NCBI GenBank assembly: GCA_024748595.1
Contig: CP072944.1
Location: 404,001-468,000, forward strand
Length of the DNA: 64,000 nt
Source: Sodalis sp. Ffu
GTDB lineage: Bacteria; Pseudomonadota; Gammaproteobacteria; Enterobacterales; Enterobacteriaceae
Direction of reading: 5' to 3'
The notes under the pieces were generated by a model. That model was not told the DNA's origin, did not search any database, and saw only the letters and a list, made by a program, of their open reading frames with translations. A program made the position numbers and the translations under genes. Positions 10,263 to 22,348 of the stretch are shown here, in pieces; the first letter of the stretch is position 1, and each line of letters begins with the position of its first letter.

Positions 10263-10715
10263 GGTTTTTGTAAAAGCGAATGGAAAGTGAGAATACATGC
10301 TCAGAAAAAATGTATCGGCGCAAGCTTTATATGGCAATCAGTACTGCAACCATGACCATAAGTCGCTCTAATTTATAGCGGAGTAATATAACAAATACAG
10401 CAGTACAGTTTAGCCGCTTGCTATGATGCATATCATAGCAGCAAGATATAAGGAATTAAATCGTTGATAGCCCTTGGAAATGAGTCATGGACGTGCTCCG
10501 TGTTGATAAAATCAAGTATTGGTTGATCAACGTTTCATAGGAAATAATAAATATTAGAAAAAGCTTGGACAGCATCGTATTTTAGAGCAGGTTATTATGC
10601 CACGAACAAACAGTTATTTGATAATACTTTTGAGATTCCCAGATTACAATGCCCAGTAGGAAAGTCATGGTGATGGAACGCACATTAAAATAATTTAGCT
10701 CAGTCTATCTATCAC
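10256..10715 (+). mobile_element. Decayed IS903-group fragment, forward, abutting the reverse copy
   Basis: It begins in mid-transposase with GTTTTTGTAAAAGCGAATGG (the KVFGEGEWK region) at about 10265-10284, runs on through the mid-transposase region and ATHEI-like sequence, and at 10535-10550 has an ANQRxIGNN match. Near 10645-10690 it reads LRDYNAQVGKVMVM, the C-terminal region of the transposase. No 5' transposase portion is present. Confidence 0.65.
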
Positions 10716-11698
10716 TGATGAGTCATGTGAAAATTAAGTTGTTAGGTTTACATCGATAGCGTGTTCGATTGGGGAAATAAACTGCTCAAGGGAGTTAAGT
10801 GTATTATCGCTATAAAGCGAGTATAGTGAACAAGAAAGCATTGTTCTTAACATGTGCGAGCCGAGGAATTGGCCATACACGGTCAAGTATTTTCATGACG
10901 TCGACTTGCGTCGATGCAGTACTCCCTATAATTAAACAGAAGCTGGTCGGCCGTAAATAACGCTGTGATTTCACTAAAAACAGTGACGGGTGCCTAGGAG
11001 TGATGAATACCAATGATTCCATATGGCTGCGAGTATATACCATTAATTGCGTTGCTGGTGAGTGGCTTACAATTGTCATTAACATTAAGGTATTAGATTC
11101 AATACAATAGCGCCCGGTGAAATCAAATACTTCCATCTTGTCGCTTGGCAACCAGAAAATGATTGAACGGCAAGCCAGAAGATGGGTAGCCATCGCATCT
11201 ATTTTTGTGCACTCATGGTGCCTCTTACGTCAACGGAGCGAGAGGCAAAGATTTTTCCAGGCTTGAAGGTTTTGCCAATCTATTAATGACTAGTGCAGCA
11301 AATGATTTCCTGATGATCTTTAACTGGCATTTTCTTTCCAACAAATCACTACTTGTGCCATGTGAAAGTAATTTTATCTGCTAGAACAGGGGCAGGATAG
11401 TTATTTATCTCGATATCAAACATATACCTTAATAGTGCTTGCTACGTGAAAATTTCAGTAGTTGGCGTGTTCAGTGATTTTAAAATGGGCTAGTAACATT
11501 GTAGGTTACTATGTGACGCTTTATCAGGAAATATATTAAACCGAAAGTTTTGGTGTTCCATGCAATGTCCCATAATAACTTATGCAAACGTCACACGACA
11601 CTATTGTTTTACCCAGCTAATTAAAGGTAATAATTAGTGAAAGATATCAAATTGACTGCTGCATATTGCATATATTATTGGACTGTTTATCAATTTGT
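10716..11698. other. Spacer with one unassigned open frame
   Basis: A minus-strand open frame of 127 codons spans 10810-11193, with a product rich in Leu, Ser and Thr. I recognise no domain in it. There is no obvious ribosome site, and neighbouring frames on both strands are also partly open. It could be a remnant of a lost gene between hemB and prmC, or chance. The rest of the stretch (11194-11698) shows nothing I can name. Confidence 0.35.
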
Positions 11699-12311
11699 GG
11701 TCTTTATTGAATAAATCGGAGTTATTTCTAATTTTTGATGGAAAGGAATGATCAATAATTTTTTGAAATCTCTCTTTATAAAAATTACTAATTGGGCAAA
11801 TGATAACAAGGTCCTCATTAAATGTGAATTATTTTGGTTGGATAAGTGTATAACTTCAGCGGCTGCTATTTGAGGGTAGACAAATAAAATTGCTCAAAAA
11901 ACCGTTAATATGCTTATTCAGAGTATCGATCAGCACTATAATGGTGTTTATTTTTTGCCTGATGAACGAGCATTACAAGATTTTATAGATATAAGTTTTA
12001 ATTAATGAAGTTTTTTCTACGTTTACGGGACTCCATAGTACTATTGGATACTACTAAGCTGAAGTTTTCTAGTTAAGACTGGAAAAAACAGAACTCACGG
12101 CCAGGCAAGATTCATATTTAGCATCACTAACATGTAAGGGGACAAATACATGATACTGAAATCATCTTCTATATTTTTAGTATCGGGTAACGTAGCTAAT
12201 ATAGAAGCACTATCTGCCAGTTTGTAGAAATATGTTAAAATATACTGGATATTAATCCATCAATGACGGGAGACAACATTGCTCAATAGCTAGCTTGATT
12301 CAACAAAGCTT
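11699..12311 (+). mobile_element. Decayed IS903-group element with both ends, forward
   Basis: Left end at about 11699-11718 (tctttattgaataaatcgg) and right end at about 12295-12311 (cttgattcaacaaagctt) match GGCTTTGTTGAATAAATC and its complement closely. The body reads FIKITNWANDNKVLIK near 11779-11830 (IS903 FKITNWSTYNKALI), then GVYFLPDERALQDFID near 11940-11990 and HDTEIIF near 12150, in several frames. At about 613 bp it has lost over 400 bp. Its right end lies only 3 bases past the prmC stop codon. Confidence 0.8.
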
Positions 12312-12313
12312 GT

Positions 12314-13150
12314 TTATGATAACCATTGCCCTATGATAACGCGCTCATTATCACCATAATCGCGCACGGTGGTGATAAAGCTAAATCCGACCATGGTAAA
12401 TAATGCGCGCATAAACTCACCCTGTTGCCAGCCATGTTCCAATATCAACCACCCCCCTGGCCGCAAATGTGCACCGGCATCGCGACAAATCTCTATCAGA
12501 TCCGCAAGTCCGTTATGCGCTGCCACCAATGCACTTTTAGGTTCAAAGCGAACATCTCCTTGAGTTAAATGTGGATCATATGCATCAATATATGGTGGAT
12601 TACCTATGATAAGATCATAGCTCGTTCCCTGTAATGGTTTAAACCAATTTCCACATAGGAATTGTACATTATTATTTAGCCCCAGGTGATATGCATTGTT
12701 ATGCGCAAGTACTATTGCTGCCTTTTGGGAATCCACGCCAGTTATCCGCCAATCTGGTCGTTCCGAGGCCAACGCTAAGGCAATAGCGCCAGTGCCAGTA
12801 CCTAGATCTAGCGCTTGGGCGCATGGGGTCGATAACAAACCCAGCGCCTGCTCAACCAGACATTCTGTATCTGGTCTGGGGATCAATGTATCAGTGGAAA
12901 CTCTAAAATTTAAAGACCAGAATTCCCGTTCTCCGGTCAGATAGGCGATAGGTTCACCGGACTCCCGGCGAAGCAGTAGTGATTCCAGTTGCCGGTACTG
13001 GTTGTCGTCAAGCGGAGTTTCGCCAAATGCTAGTAGACGAGTGCGTGATGTACTGGTTACCTTTCCCAGCAGAATTTCAGCATCGCGTTTCGCACTTGCA
13101 TTATGACACAGCCGTATGCTTGCTTGCATTATCCATTGCTGCCAAGTCAT
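12314..13150 (-). CDS. prmC: Peptide chain release factor N5-glutamine methyltransferase
   Basis: 278 residues from the ATG at 13150. It methylates the glutamine of the GGQ motif of release factors RF1 and RF2 using SAM. The Rossmann motif LDLGTGTGAIALALASERP and the catalytic NPPY motif (LIIGNPPYIDAYDP) are intact, as is GDVRFEPKSALVAA. The stop of prfA and this ATG share one base (TGATG), so translation is probably coupled. I prefer ATG over the TTG just before it because MTWQQW aligns with the family start. The last codons are followed within 3 bases by an IS end, so any native terminator is gone. Confidence 0.95.
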   Translation of the reverse strand: MTWQQWIMQASIRLCHNASAKRDAEILLGKVTSTSRTRLLAFGETPLDDNQYRQLESLLLRRESGEPIAYLTGEREFWSLNFRVSTDTLIPRPDTECLVEQALGLLSTPCAQALDLGTGTGAIALALASERPDWRITGVDSQKAAIVLAHNNAYHLGLNNNVQFLCGNWFKPLQGTSYDLIIGNPPYIDAYDPHLTQGDVRFEPKSALVAAHNGLADLIEICRDAGAHLRPGGWLILEHGWQQGEFMRALFTMVGFSFITTVRDYGDNERVIIGQWLS

Positions 13151-14232
13151 CAAGGATTCTCTGATAGTGCGGCGAGCTGATCGGCTTGATACTCCTGCAT
13201 GAGCGGTTGGATTAACAGATCGAGTTTACCTTCTATCACTTCATCCAATCGGTATAGGGTTAGTCCAATGCGGTGATCGGTGATGCGTCCCTGTGGGAAG
13301 TTATAGGTGCGGATACGATTGGAACGATCGCCGCTGCCCAGCAAATTACGTCTGGTAGAGGACTCTTCTTGATGTCGTCGTTGTAGCTCGGCCGCCCGCA
13401 AGCGGGCACCTAGTATCGATAGCGCTTTGCCTTTATTCTTATGCTGCGAACGCTCATCCTGACATTCCACCACCAGACCCGTTGGTATGTGGGTGATACG
13501 GATAGCTGAGTCTGTGGTGTTAACGTGTTGTCCACCAGCACCTGACGAACGAAAAGTATCGATACGTAAATCACTGGTGTTAATGACTGGTAGTTCCGCT
13601 TCTGGTATTTCCGGCATTACTGCCACAGTGCAGGCGGAAGTATGAATCCGTCCTTGGGATTCAGTGTTCGGCACCCGTTGCACGCGGTGACCGCCGGATT
13701 CAAACTTTAACTGACCGTAAGCGCCTTCATGGGAGATCTTGGCGATAATTTCTTTATAACCGCCGTGCTCACCATCGTTGGCGCTAACGATTTCCACCTT
13801 CCAGTGGTATATTTCAGCATAACGACTATACATACGAAACAGATCGCCTGCGAATAGCGCCGCTTCATCACCGCCGGTTCCCGCGCGCACTTCAAGGAAG
13901 CACCCATGTTCGTCATCAAGATCTTTAGGTAACAGCAGCAGCCGCAGTTGCTGTTCAAGTCCAGCCAGGTTGGCGCGAAACTGTTTGAGCTCGTTTTGGG
14001 CCATATCGCGCATTTCAACATCCTCAAGCAGTTGTTCCGCGGTAAGGATATTTTTTTGTACATGTTGCCAACTCTGGAAACAAATAGTCACATCGGTCAG
14101 TTGCGCATACTCTTTAGACAGAGCGCGTAAACGATCCTGATCGGTAATAACGCAGGTAGCGCCGAGCAGCATTTCCACTTCCTCATGACGCTTTTGCAAT
14201 AATTCTAATTTAGCTCTTATAGAAGCTTTCAT
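13150..14232 (-). CDS. prfA: Peptide chain release factor 1
   Basis: 360 residues, the same as E. coli RF1. It recognises UAA and UAG and triggers peptide release. The GGQ motif is at residues 233-235 ([15 protein letters not shown]), and the codon-reading PxT tripeptide is at 188-190 ([10 protein letters not shown]). RF1 acts in the ribosomal A site, and its Gln235 is the substrate of PrmC, encoded immediately downstream. The gene sits 25 bases after hemA and overlaps prmC by one base, as in the E. coli hemA-prfA-prmC operon. Confidence 0.97.
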   Translation of the reverse strand: MKASIRAKLELLQKRHEEVEMLLGATCVITDQDRLRALSKEYAQLTDVTICFQSWQHVQKNILTAEQLLEDVEMRDMAQNELKQFRANLAGLEQQLRLLLLPKDLDDEHGCFLEVRAGTGGDEAALFAGDLFRMYSRYAEIYHWKVEIVSANDGEHGGYKEIIAKISHEGAYGQLKFESGGHRVQRVPNTESQGRIHTSACTVAVMPEIPEAELPVINTSDLRIDTFRSSGAGGQHVNTTDSAIRITHIPTGLVVECQDERSQHKNKGKALSILGARLRAAELQRRHQEESSTRRNLLGSGDRSNRIRTYNFPQGRITDHRIGLTLYRLDEVIEGKLDLLIQPLMQEYQADQLAALSENP

Positions 14233-14257
14233 ACGTGGTATATGTACCTTACTAATA

Positions 14258-15520
14258 CTAATCAGGTCCAGGTCCTAGACTATCGCGCAGAATTTGCAAT
14301 CGCTCAATATCGCCTTTACGGGCAGCCTGTTGCAAAGACTTGGTAGGGGCATGAATCAGGCGATTAGTCAGTTTGTGGGCCATTTCCCGCACTACCAGTT
14401 CCGGGTCGGCGCCAAGGCGTAGCGCTGTTAATGCGCGCTCTTCGAAATCAGCCCGCAAAGTATCGGCTTGAGCCCGATAACCGCGGATGGTTTCCACCAT
14501 CGATTGATTGCGTAGCCAGCTTATGAAATCCAAACTTTCCTGCTTGACAATGGTCTCTCCTATCAACGCGGCGTTTTTACGCTGCGCTAGATTTTTTTCA
14601 ATAATTGCTTGCAGATCGTCAATAGTATACAGATAGGCGTCTGCCAATTTGCCCACTTCAGGTTCGATATCACGCGGAACAGCAATGTCTACCAATAGTA
14701 TTGGCTGATAACGGCGCTGTTTTATCGCCCGTTCCACCATACTTTTTCCAATGATCGGTTTTGTACTAGCGGTGGAAGTAATAATAATGTCTGCCCGACT
14801 GAGTTGGCTATCAATTTCCGCTAAGCTAATTACTTCGGCGCTAACCTTGTCTGCTAAGCGTTGTGCACGCTCACGGGTACGGTTGGCAATTAAAAAATTT
14901 TTTACATTATGCTCCCTTAGATGGCGCGCCATTAGTTCGATAGTTTCTCCTGCACCCACCAGCAAAACTATTACCGTAGCCAAAGATTTAAAAATTTGTC
15001 GCGCTAATGTACAAGCGGCAAATGCCACCGATACTGCATTGGCGCCTATGTCGGTTTCTGTACGGACCCTTTTGGCCACGGAGAATGATTTCTGAAATAA
15101 TCGTTCCAGATCCATAGATAGACTATGTCCCCGTTGGGATTCGGCGAAAGCTTTTTTTACTTGTCCTAGGATCTGCGGTTCACCTAGCACCAGTGAATCC
15201 AGCCCGCTGGCAACACGCATTAAATGGCTTATCGATTCATCGCCTAGATGCCAGTAAAAACTGTGACATACTTCGTCGGGATTAAGATGATGGAAGTCAC
15301 ATAACCATCGCACCAGCACCTCTTTAAAATCATCCTGTTGTTTAACACTTAGGTATAGTTCCGTGCGGTTACAGGTGGATAGTACTACACCACCCTGCAC
15401 CAGCGGTTGCTGAAGCAGGCTACTGAGCGCTTTTTCGAGCGTATCAGGTGAAAATGCTATCCGTTCACGCAATGCTACCGGCGCTGTTTTGTGGTTGATC
15501 CCAAGTGCAAGAAATGTCAT
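14258..15520 (-). CDS. hemA: Glutamyl-tRNA reductase
   Basis: 420 residues, full length. It reduces glutamyl-tRNA(Glu) to glutamate-1-semialdehyde with NADPH, the first committed step of C5-pathway haem synthesis. The catalytic Cys50 is present in [24 protein letters not shown] is the N-terminal signature, [17 protein letters not shown] is the NADPH-binding fold (residues about 185-200) and the C-terminal dimerisation helix region is complete. It is the first gene of hemA-prfA-prmC and is divergent from lolB across 222 bases. Confidence 0.97.
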   Translation of the reverse strand: MTFLALGINHKTAPVALRERIAFSPDTLEKALSSLLQQPLVQGGVVLSTCNRTELYLSVKQQDDFKEVLVRWLCDFHHLNPDEVCHSFYWHLGDESISHLMRVASGLDSLVLGEPQILGQVKKAFAESQRGHSLSMDLERLFQKSFSVAKRVRTETDIGANAVSVAFAACTLARQIFKSLATVIVLLVGAGETIELMARHLREHNVKNFLIANRTRERAQRLADKVSAEVISLAEIDSQLSRADIIITSTASTKPIIGKSMVERAIKQRRYQPILLVDIAVPRDIEPEVGKLADAYLYTIDDLQAIIEKNLAQRKNAALIGETIVKQESLDFISWLRNQSMVETIRGYRAQADTLRADFEERALTALRLGADPELVVREMAHKLTNRLIHAPTKSLQQAARKGDIERLQILRDSLGPGPD

Positions 15521-15742
15521 GGATGACGACTATTGAGTAGTACAAGTCTTAGTATGCTTATTGTCTGCGCGCATTTTACTTGATGCACAGGTTCAAGAAA
15601 AGTCACAACGCATTTTCTTCCCTAATATGATATGTGTATAGGGGATAAAATTAAATTATTAAAACGATTGACTCTATGAATAGCCTAGGTTAGCGTAAAA
15701 ATATTTTATTAAAAAGATGAATATATAAAAGATGGCTTTCCT

Positions 15743-16363
15743 ATGCCGATGTGTAAAAATATTTGCTGCATCCGATTGTTACCGATAGCGAGCCTTTTTC
15801 TAGCTGCTTGTGTACATACACCTTATAGCCTGGATGAAATCCAGATATCCCCACAATGGCATAGCAATTGGGAGTCAGTATGGCAACTTTCACGCTATCA
15901 GGCCCTGGGTACCTTCCTTTATATTTCCAGCAAACAAAAAGTGTACGCGCGATTCAACTGGCAGCAAATTAACACCAAGCACTATCGTTTGCTTTTTACC
16001 AATCCTCTTGGTTACACTGAAATAGATCTGACTGTGCAACCAGGTAGAGCTCAACTTATCAACCACCAAGGAAAACGTTACGTTAGCGATGATCCAGAAA
16101 TGATGATTGCAAAACTAACCAAGATGGATATTCCACTGAATGATTTGAGGCAATGGATGTTAGGGCTGCCCGGCGCCGCTACTGATTTCATACTTGACTC
16201 TCGAGGCTATTTAAAAACGTTGAATTATCAGCACAACGGTAAAAGTTGGACCGTAAATTATCAAAGATATAGTGATGAGACCATACCGCCGTTACCCTCC
16301 AATTTGGAACTACGTCATGGCGAGAATTGTATCAAATTGAAAATAGATAGCTGGATCTTATGA
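15743..16363 (+). CDS. lolB: Outer-membrane lipoprotein receptor LolB
   Basis: 206 residues. LolB takes lipoproteins from the periplasmic carrier LolA and inserts them into the outer membrane. The N-terminus is a lipoprotein signal peptide with lipobox LAAC (Cys22), so the protein is itself a lipoprotein. [17 protein letters not shown] and [16 protein letters not shown] match the LolB beta-barrel pocket. It stands divergent from hemA, as in E. coli, and its TGA overlaps the ispE ATG by the ATGA arrangement at 16360-16363, indicating coupled translation. Confidence 0.93.
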   Translation: MPMCKNICCIRLLPIASLFLAACVHTPYSLDEIQISPQWHSNWESVWQLSRYQALGTFLYISSKQKVYARFNWQQINTKHYRLLFTNPLGYTEIDLTVQPGRAQLINHQGKRYVSDDPEMMIAKLTKMDIPLNDLRQWMLGLPGAATDFILDSRGYLKTLNYQHNGKSWTVNYQRYSDETIPPLPSNLELRHGENCIKLKIDSWIL

Positions 16364-17220
16364 TCCTATATCAGTGGCCGGCACCGGCTAAACTTAATTT
16401 ATTTTTATATATAACAGGTCGGCGCTTCGATGGATATCATCTTTTACAGACGCTATTCCAGTTTCTCGATTATGGCGATAGTCTCGGCATTATTCCAACT
16501 GCTGAAGGTAAAATACGGCTATGTTCCAACATCGGTGGTGTGGCACATGAAGATAATCTCGTCGTGCGCGCTGCGCGGTTATTACAACGTTACTGCTGGC
16601 CAAATGGCACAGCTAAAATGCTGGGGGCGGATATTTTTCTCGATAAAATATTACCGATAGGTGGTGGGCTCGGTGGAGGATCATCAGACGCGGCTACTGC
16701 GCTGGTGGCACTCAATCAGCAATGGAAATGCCAGCTTAATATAGATATTTTGGCTAAGTTGGCTCTGAAGCTGGGTGCCGATGTGCCGGCTTTTGTACGC
16801 GGCAGGGCGTCTTTTGCCGAAGGCATTGGCGAGGTGCTTACTCCGGCCGAACCGGCGGAAAAGTGGTATCTGGTTACAATACCGTCAGTTAACATTGCTA
16901 CTTTGCAAATTTTTAGCGATCCTGAATTAAAAAGAGATTCACCGCCTCGCTCGTTTGCACAATTATTAGCCGAGCCATTTCATAATGATTGTGAGCCAAT
17001 TGTAAGAAAACATTTTTTTATAGTTGAACAGCATCTTTCATGGCTGTTAAAATATGCGCCGTCGCGACTGACTGGTACTGGGGCTTGTGTATTTGCTGAA
17101 TTCGATACCGAAGCCTCTGCCAATCAAGTGTTAGAGCTAACACCTGTATGGATGCGTTGTTTTTTATCCCGAGGTGTTAACGTTTCTCCGTTGCACTGCG
17201 CTTTGTCAAGGGCGCAATAA
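16360..17220 (+). CDS. ispE: 4-diphosphocytidyl-2-C-methyl-D-erythritol kinase
   Basis: 286 residues. It phosphorylates CDP-methylerythritol in the MEP (non-mevalonate) isoprenoid pathway. The GHMP kinase ATP-binding loop is [17 protein letters not shown] (about residues 96-112), and the N-terminal [21 protein letters not shown] is the substrate-side signature with the catalytic Lys and Asp region. [13 protein letters not shown] is the GHMP C-terminal motif. It overlaps lolB by 4 bases and is followed by prs, the E. coli order. Confidence 0.96.
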   Translation: MILYQWPAPAKLNLFLYITGRRFDGYHLLQTLFQFLDYGDSLGIIPTAEGKIRLCSNIGGVAHEDNLVVRAARLLQRYCWPNGTAKMLGADIFLDKILPIGGGLGGGSSDAATALVALNQQWKCQLNIDILAKLALKLGADVPAFVRGRASFAEGIGEVLTPAEPAEKWYLVTIPSVNIATLQIFSDPELKRDSPPRSFAQLLAEPFHNDCEPIVRKHFFIVEQHLSWLLKYAPSRLTGTGACVFAEFDTEASANQVLELTPVWMRCFLSRGVNVSPLHCALSRAQ

Positions 17221-17325
17221 GTTTGCCGTATAGCTGCTCAACGCTACTATATAGCATTTGCCCAGCAATCCTCGCTATTTTTCAGCGTTAAGCGAATGCA
17301 ATAGCTTCTCTAGACGTAAGAATAG

Positions 17326-18282
<957 letters not shown>

Positions 18283-18632
18283 TGCGCTTCATCATTTTTA
18301 GGTTATACTACTATGATGCTGCTATCTAGTGCTTTCATTCCCTTAAAATTACAGATTGTTTATCGTCCGCAGGTGATTTTTTAACTGTTGGTAATTAGCA
18401 GCTGCTTTGTTGGATAAAAGCTAAACTTTCCGTTTTGTTTATTTATTACAAGGTTGTTCAAACCAATGGTTTAGTGATAAGCATTATTTACTGAGATATG
18501 AGATATTTATTTAATGCGCGTTCTATGGCATTGGGCTTCCCCTAACTGTGATATGCATAGCGTATGTAGTAACGTCAGGAAATTCCGGCTGAATAGCAGC
18601 TTATTTGTAATATGATTATTTTTGCTAGAGAT
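18283..18632. other. Spacer after prs, site of lost dauA/ychH
   Basis: In E. coli dauA (ychM) and ychH lie between prs and pth. Here the interval holds AT-rich sequence with no recognisable SulP-transporter peptides, then an IS remnant. Loss of both genes is inferred from synteny. Confidence 0.4.
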
Positions 18633-19290
18633 AGCTTTATGCATAAATTAAATTATTTCCAATAATGAAAGATAGATCACCCACTTTTTAAAAAAATTGT
18701 TTACGGCAAGCCTAAATTCAATGTCGCTAATTTAGCGAGATATAATCCTTTTTTTAACGCGGATCAGTTACGTTTTAGTTGTACACCTCAGCGTAGCTGC
18801 CTGGTATGTATGGAATAAGATTATTTTAAAGAAGGAGGCTGGCCCGTTATTTGGAAATAGTTATCATAATAACTGTATTGATATAAAAATTTTTATCTGA
18901 AATTGCGATTATTACAAAATTTTATAGACTATAGTAATGAATTTTCTTCTTCCTTAGCCAGACTCTATTTTTGCATCAGTAAACGGGCTACATATTAATT
19001 TTGATACGACATATAGATCACATTATTATTGGTTATAATCTCTTGATGATTAATGTAACGGATGCAGAAACTATTATCTAAAGAAGACATCAATAACGAA
19101 ATTGATGATAGGCATCGTTGTTTATACGAAAAAAAAAGATCACTGCCCCCTGGGGCGCATAGACGTTCCGGGCAATGCTGATAAGAATAAAGCTCTGGCC
19201 AATCAATGTTTAACAGGAAATAATGAAATTGGAAAAAAGATTAACTACCATAGAGGAGATATGGTAGAGAGATCCATCTCATAAATCGGA
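18633..19290 (+). mobile_element. Decayed IS903-group element, forward, well readable
   Basis: The left end at 18633-18650 (agctttatgcataaatta) is followed by aatgaaagatagatcaccc, shared with the copy at 61735. Then come transposase N-terminal coding scraps, a DSIFASVNG-like region near 18960-18990, and NVTDAETI near 19050-19075. The best piece is a 60-codon open fragment at 19102-19284 reading NADKNKALANQCLTGNNE, which matches IS903 YADRNRAVANQRLTGNN. The element is dead. Confidence 0.8.
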
Positions 19291-19381
19291 CGTATCTGAA
19301 TCTACTAGTTCTTGCGGTACGATTTGAAATGCCTTGCCCTGACAGAGTGCACTAACGCGCCAGCCTTATAAGAGAGAAAAC

Positions 19382-19936
19382 GTGACAATTAAACTCATTG
19401 TGGGTCTAGCTAATCCCGGATCTGAATACTTTGCAACTCGTCATAATGCCGGTGCCTGGTACGTCGATTTGCTGGCGAAACGCCACCGTCAGTTATTAAA
19501 GGAAGAAAGTAAATTTTATGGTTACACCGGCCGACTGACCCTTTGTGGCAATGATGTTCGCCTGCTGGTGCCAACGACTTTCATGAACCTGAGCGGTAAA
19601 GCAGTTGCAGCAATTGCCTCCTTCTACCAATTTGCCCCAAGGGAAATTTTGGTAGCTCATGATGAGCTAAATTTATTGCCTGGCAAGGCTCAAATAAGGT
19701 TCGGTGGTAGTCACGGTGGCCATAACGGTCTGAAAGATATAATCAGACGTTTGGGCCATGATGCTAATTTTCATCGTTTGCGCATCGGTATAGGCCACCC
19801 TGGTAACAAAAATAAGGTAGTACATTTTGTCCTAGGTAAACCTAAAGCAGCTGAACACCAGCTGATTGCAAGTGCTATTGACGAAGCAGTATGTTGTACC
19901 GAGATTTTAATTACTCAAGATATAGTCAAAGCATGA
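19382..19936 (+). CDS. pth: Peptidyl-tRNA hydrolase
   Basis: 184 residues. It frees tRNA from peptidyl-tRNA that drops off ribosomes. The N-terminus [16 protein letters not shown] has the substrate-binding Asn, TRHNAG carries the catalytic His20, [11 protein letters not shown] holds a second binding Asn, VAHDEL contains the catalytic-pair Asp, and [10 protein letters not shown] carries the third Asn. The start is GTG after agagag, as in E. coli. The protein stops about 10 residues earlier than E. coli Pth (194), losing the extreme C-terminal tail but no active-site residue. Confidence 0.96.
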   Translation: MTIKLIVGLANPGSEYFATRHNAGAWYVDLLAKRHRQLLKEESKFYGYTGRLTLCGNDVRLLVPTTFMNLSGKAVAAIASFYQFAPREILVAHDELNLLPGKAQIRFGGSHGGHNGLKDIIRRLGHDANFHRLRIGIGHPGNKNKVVHFVLGKPKAAEHQLIASAIDEAVCCTEILITQDIVKA

Positions 19937-19959
19937 ATTACCTTTAATACCTAATAACT

Positions 19960-20440
19960 CAGCTGTACAGTCTAGTTATTTTATTCAATGCGCGTACAAT
20001 GGCTATTGATTTGCTCTAGTTGAGCAATGTAGTCTGACAATATTAGTGTAACAGAATAGCTTTTTTATTCGGGATATGGTTTTCTTTGACAGAAAGCTGA
20101 TGGTAGTCATTTGTTTCCACTGTTCATTATTTCTTACAAGGGATAAGTCATGCTCCTGCATCTAATTACATAACTCGGCGAGAGATCAGATCTAATGGTT
20201 TTATGTTTCGTAGTATCTCGAGTTGCTAGATACTATTGCGCTAGATACTAGCTTGTCTGACCTTATGTTGTATTAGATCGCATTCATCTTCATACCAAAG
20301 AGCTTCATCAAGTAGCTACAGCAAAATATCCAACTATAAATAATGTCAGTGATCCGTGTTTAAGAGTGCCTTGTTTGTAGGGGCCTATAAACGTTATCTT
20401 GCTATAGAAAAATTTTCTGGAAAAGTTAGAAATTAAATTG
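19960..20440 (-). mobile_element. Decayed IS903-group element, reverse, between pth and ychF
   Basis: On the minus strand bases 19980-20010 read AIAIVRALNKI, the transposase C-terminal region (IS903 AMVRALNKM). Near 20030-20090 lie AMSRIK-like pieces, and near 20350-20400 the N-terminal coding stretch around caaggcactcttaaacacggatcac. This insertion splits pth and ychF, which are neighbours in E. coli. Confidence 0.65.
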
Positions 20441-20557
20441 TCTATTATTAGACAATTTAATTTCTTTAAACAAGTTATTTCATATAAATTAAAGTTAATT
20501 TTTTCGGTAATAATTAATTAAGCATTTAATAATAAATTTATTTAAGGTGATACAACC

Positions 20558-21658
20558 ATGGGTTTTAAATGCGGTATTGTGGGGTTGCCTAACGTCGGTA
20601 AATCCACGCTATACAATGCGTTAACTAAAGCGAGCATCGAAGCAGTGAACTTTCCGTTTTGTACTATTAAACCGAACATCGGTATGGTGTCGATGTTCGA
20701 TCCGCGCATGGAACAACTTGCTGAAATCATCAAACCGCGGCGTATGGTTCCTACCACTATGGAATTTGTTGATATCGCCGGCTTGGTCAAAGGCGCTTCC
20801 AAAGGAGCAGGTTTAGGTAACCAGTTCTTAATCAATATTCGTGAAACTGAAGCAATCGGCCATGTAGTACGCTGCTTTGAAAACGATAATATAATTCACG
20901 TGGCGGGTAAAATAAATCCAGCAGAGGATATTGACATCATCAACACTGAACTGACCTTGTCTGATCTCGAGATTTGCGAAAGAGCGATTTACAGGGTACA
21001 AAAACGTGCCAAGGGCGGCGATAAAGATGCGCAGCTGGAGTTATCAGTGTTGGAAAAAATGTTATCACACTTGATCAATGTCGGTCAGCTGCGTACGTTG
21101 GGATTAAGCGATAAAGAAAAAAACTCTATCCGTTATCTCAGCTTTTTGACGCTGAAACCCACGATGTATATCGCGAATGTTAATGAAGACGGCTTTGAAA
21201 ATAACCCCTACCTTGATACAGTGAAGGCAATTGCTGTTGCTGAAGGTTCGGTGGTGGTTGCTGTTAGCGCTGCGGTAGAGTCGTATATTGCCAAGCTGGA
21301 AGAGAAAGAGCGAGATCAGTTTATGGTTGAATTAGATCTCGAAGAACCAAGGCTTAATAGCATCATTCGTGCTGGTTATGAGCTGTTGAATTTGCAAATC
21401 TATTTCACTGCCGGCGTAAAAGAAGTACGTGCCTGGCCAATACCAGTAGGCGCCACTGCTCTGCAGGCGGCCGGTAATATCCATACCGATTTCAAGAAAG
21501 GGTTTATTCGTGCTCAGACCATCGCCTTTGACGATTTTATTACCTATAAAGGGAAACAAGGCGCCAAAGAAGCTGGTAAAATGCGTTTAGAAGGAAAGGA
21601 CTATGTGGTTCAAGACGGTGATGTGATGAATTTTTTGTTTAATTTTAACCATTATTAA
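20558..21658 (+). CDS. ychF: Redox-regulated ATPase YchF (Obg family)
   Basis: 366 residues. YchF is a P-loop ATPase of the Obg-like group that binds ribosomes and influences stress responses and initiation fidelity. The G1 motif [15 protein letters not shown] is at residues 8-22, FCTIKPNIG marks switch I, and [21 protein letters not shown] is the G3 and glycine-rich region. The C-terminal TGS domain ends [15 protein letters not shown] good aaggtg ribosome site precedes the ATG. It follows pth in the E. coli order, with IS debris inserted between them. Confidence 0.96.
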   Translation: MGFKCGIVGLPNVGKSTLYNALTKASIEAVNFPFCTIKPNIGMVSMFDPRMEQLAEIIKPRRMVPTTMEFVDIAGLVKGASKGAGLGNQFLINIRETEAIGHVVRCFENDNIIHVAGKINPAEDIDIINTELTLSDLEICERAIYRVQKRAKGGDKDAQLELSVLEKMLSHLINVGQLRTLGLSDKEKNSIRYLSFLTLKPTMYIANVNEDGFENNPYLDTVKAIAVAEGSVVVAVSAAVESYIAKLEEKERDQFMVELDLEEPRLNSIIRAGYELLNLQIYFTAGVKEVRAWPIPVGATALQAAGNIHTDFKKGFIRAQTIAFDDFITYKGKQGAKEAGKMRLEGKDYVVQDGDVMNFLFNFNHY

Positions 21659-21659
21659 A

Positions 21660-21930
21660 TAAATTAATGCGTTGTTTGGCTATTGAGTGATCGCATTTTA
21701 TTTAATGGGAATTCTATGCGTTATAGAATTCCCCCTTAGCCGAACATGGTAATCATCGTCAAAAGTTTGAAGAATAGCTATTTTAGTTTATTCTCTCAAT
21801 ATTACAGCTATGGCGAAGTATTTAACTAGGAGGTCAGTGAACTGCGTTTAATTAAGGATTGGTGTCGTCTCCTAGTTAGTAATCTTAAATTTTGCTATTA
21901 TGCCATAGAAGGATTTTCCTGTCGATATAC
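21660..21930 (-). mobile_element. Decayed IS903-group fragment, reverse
   Basis: On the minus strand the end near 21850-21880 reads SLIKRSSLTS-like, matching IS903 ALINRGSLTFW. The end near 21740-21790 matches the AMSRIKRLF coding region in other copies. Both halves are present but the middle is deleted. Confidence 0.5.
21707..21733 (+). terminator. Perfect hairpin after ychF, possible terminator
   Basis: GGGAATTCTAT (21707-21717) pairs perfectly with ATAGAATTCCC (21723-21733) around the loop gcgtt, 49 bases past the ychF stop. It lacks a T-run (CCTTAG follows), so it could be a processing or stability structure rather than a terminator. It overlaps IS-derived sequence. Confidence 0.4.
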
Positions 21931-22059
21931 AGCTATTTGCCATAGTGTTACTGAAGTTATTTAGTGTGGTGCATAAAAATTTATAATATACGGTTAGGAA
22001 AGTTCTGTATCTAGTATTAGCAATATGTGATGAGGTTGATACTATACGAACATAAAATT

Positions 22060-22230
22060 ATTAGTTCTGACATTTTGCTGAGTAATTTAGGATACAAAAA
22101 TATTATCTCTGGATGCTTGCAGATAATATGTCGAAAATTAATGAATGCCCATCCAATTATAATATGCATGGTACCATATACGATGTTGGTTAAAGGAACC
22201 ATGGGGTAACTGATCTGCATTTAACATAAT
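22060..22230 (+). mobile_element. Probable IS903-group scrap, forward
   Basis: Bases 22130-22200 (aaaattaatgaatgcccatcc, then aattataatatgcatggtacc) align by eye with the copy at 47085-47150 (aaaattaaagaaactccactcc, then ggattatgatatgcatggtaac). Short open frames on both strands here are therefore IS-derived rather than genes. Confidence 0.4.
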
Positions 22231-22348
22231 AATTATTACAACAAATAGCTTTGGTACTATCTACGTTCTCTGGGGAAAATAGTCATATCATGGCATAAAA
22301 CAATAATTTTGCTGATTATGCATTATTAATATATGCCTACGATGGTAT

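Noticed and set aside
10810-11193. 127-codon minus-strand open frame between hemB and prmC
   Set aside because: No family recognised, no ribosome site, and the plus strand is also partly open here; noted as spacer rather than called a gene.
12696-12944. Plus-strand open frames antisense to prmC, prfA, hemA, pheT and others
   Set aside because: They are mirror-image shadows of well-supported genes and carry no independent evidence.
19102-19284. 60-codon open frame that looks like a small protein
   Set aside because: Its sequence is the IS903 transposase C-terminal region (NADKNKALANQCLTGNN); it is a fragment, not a gene.
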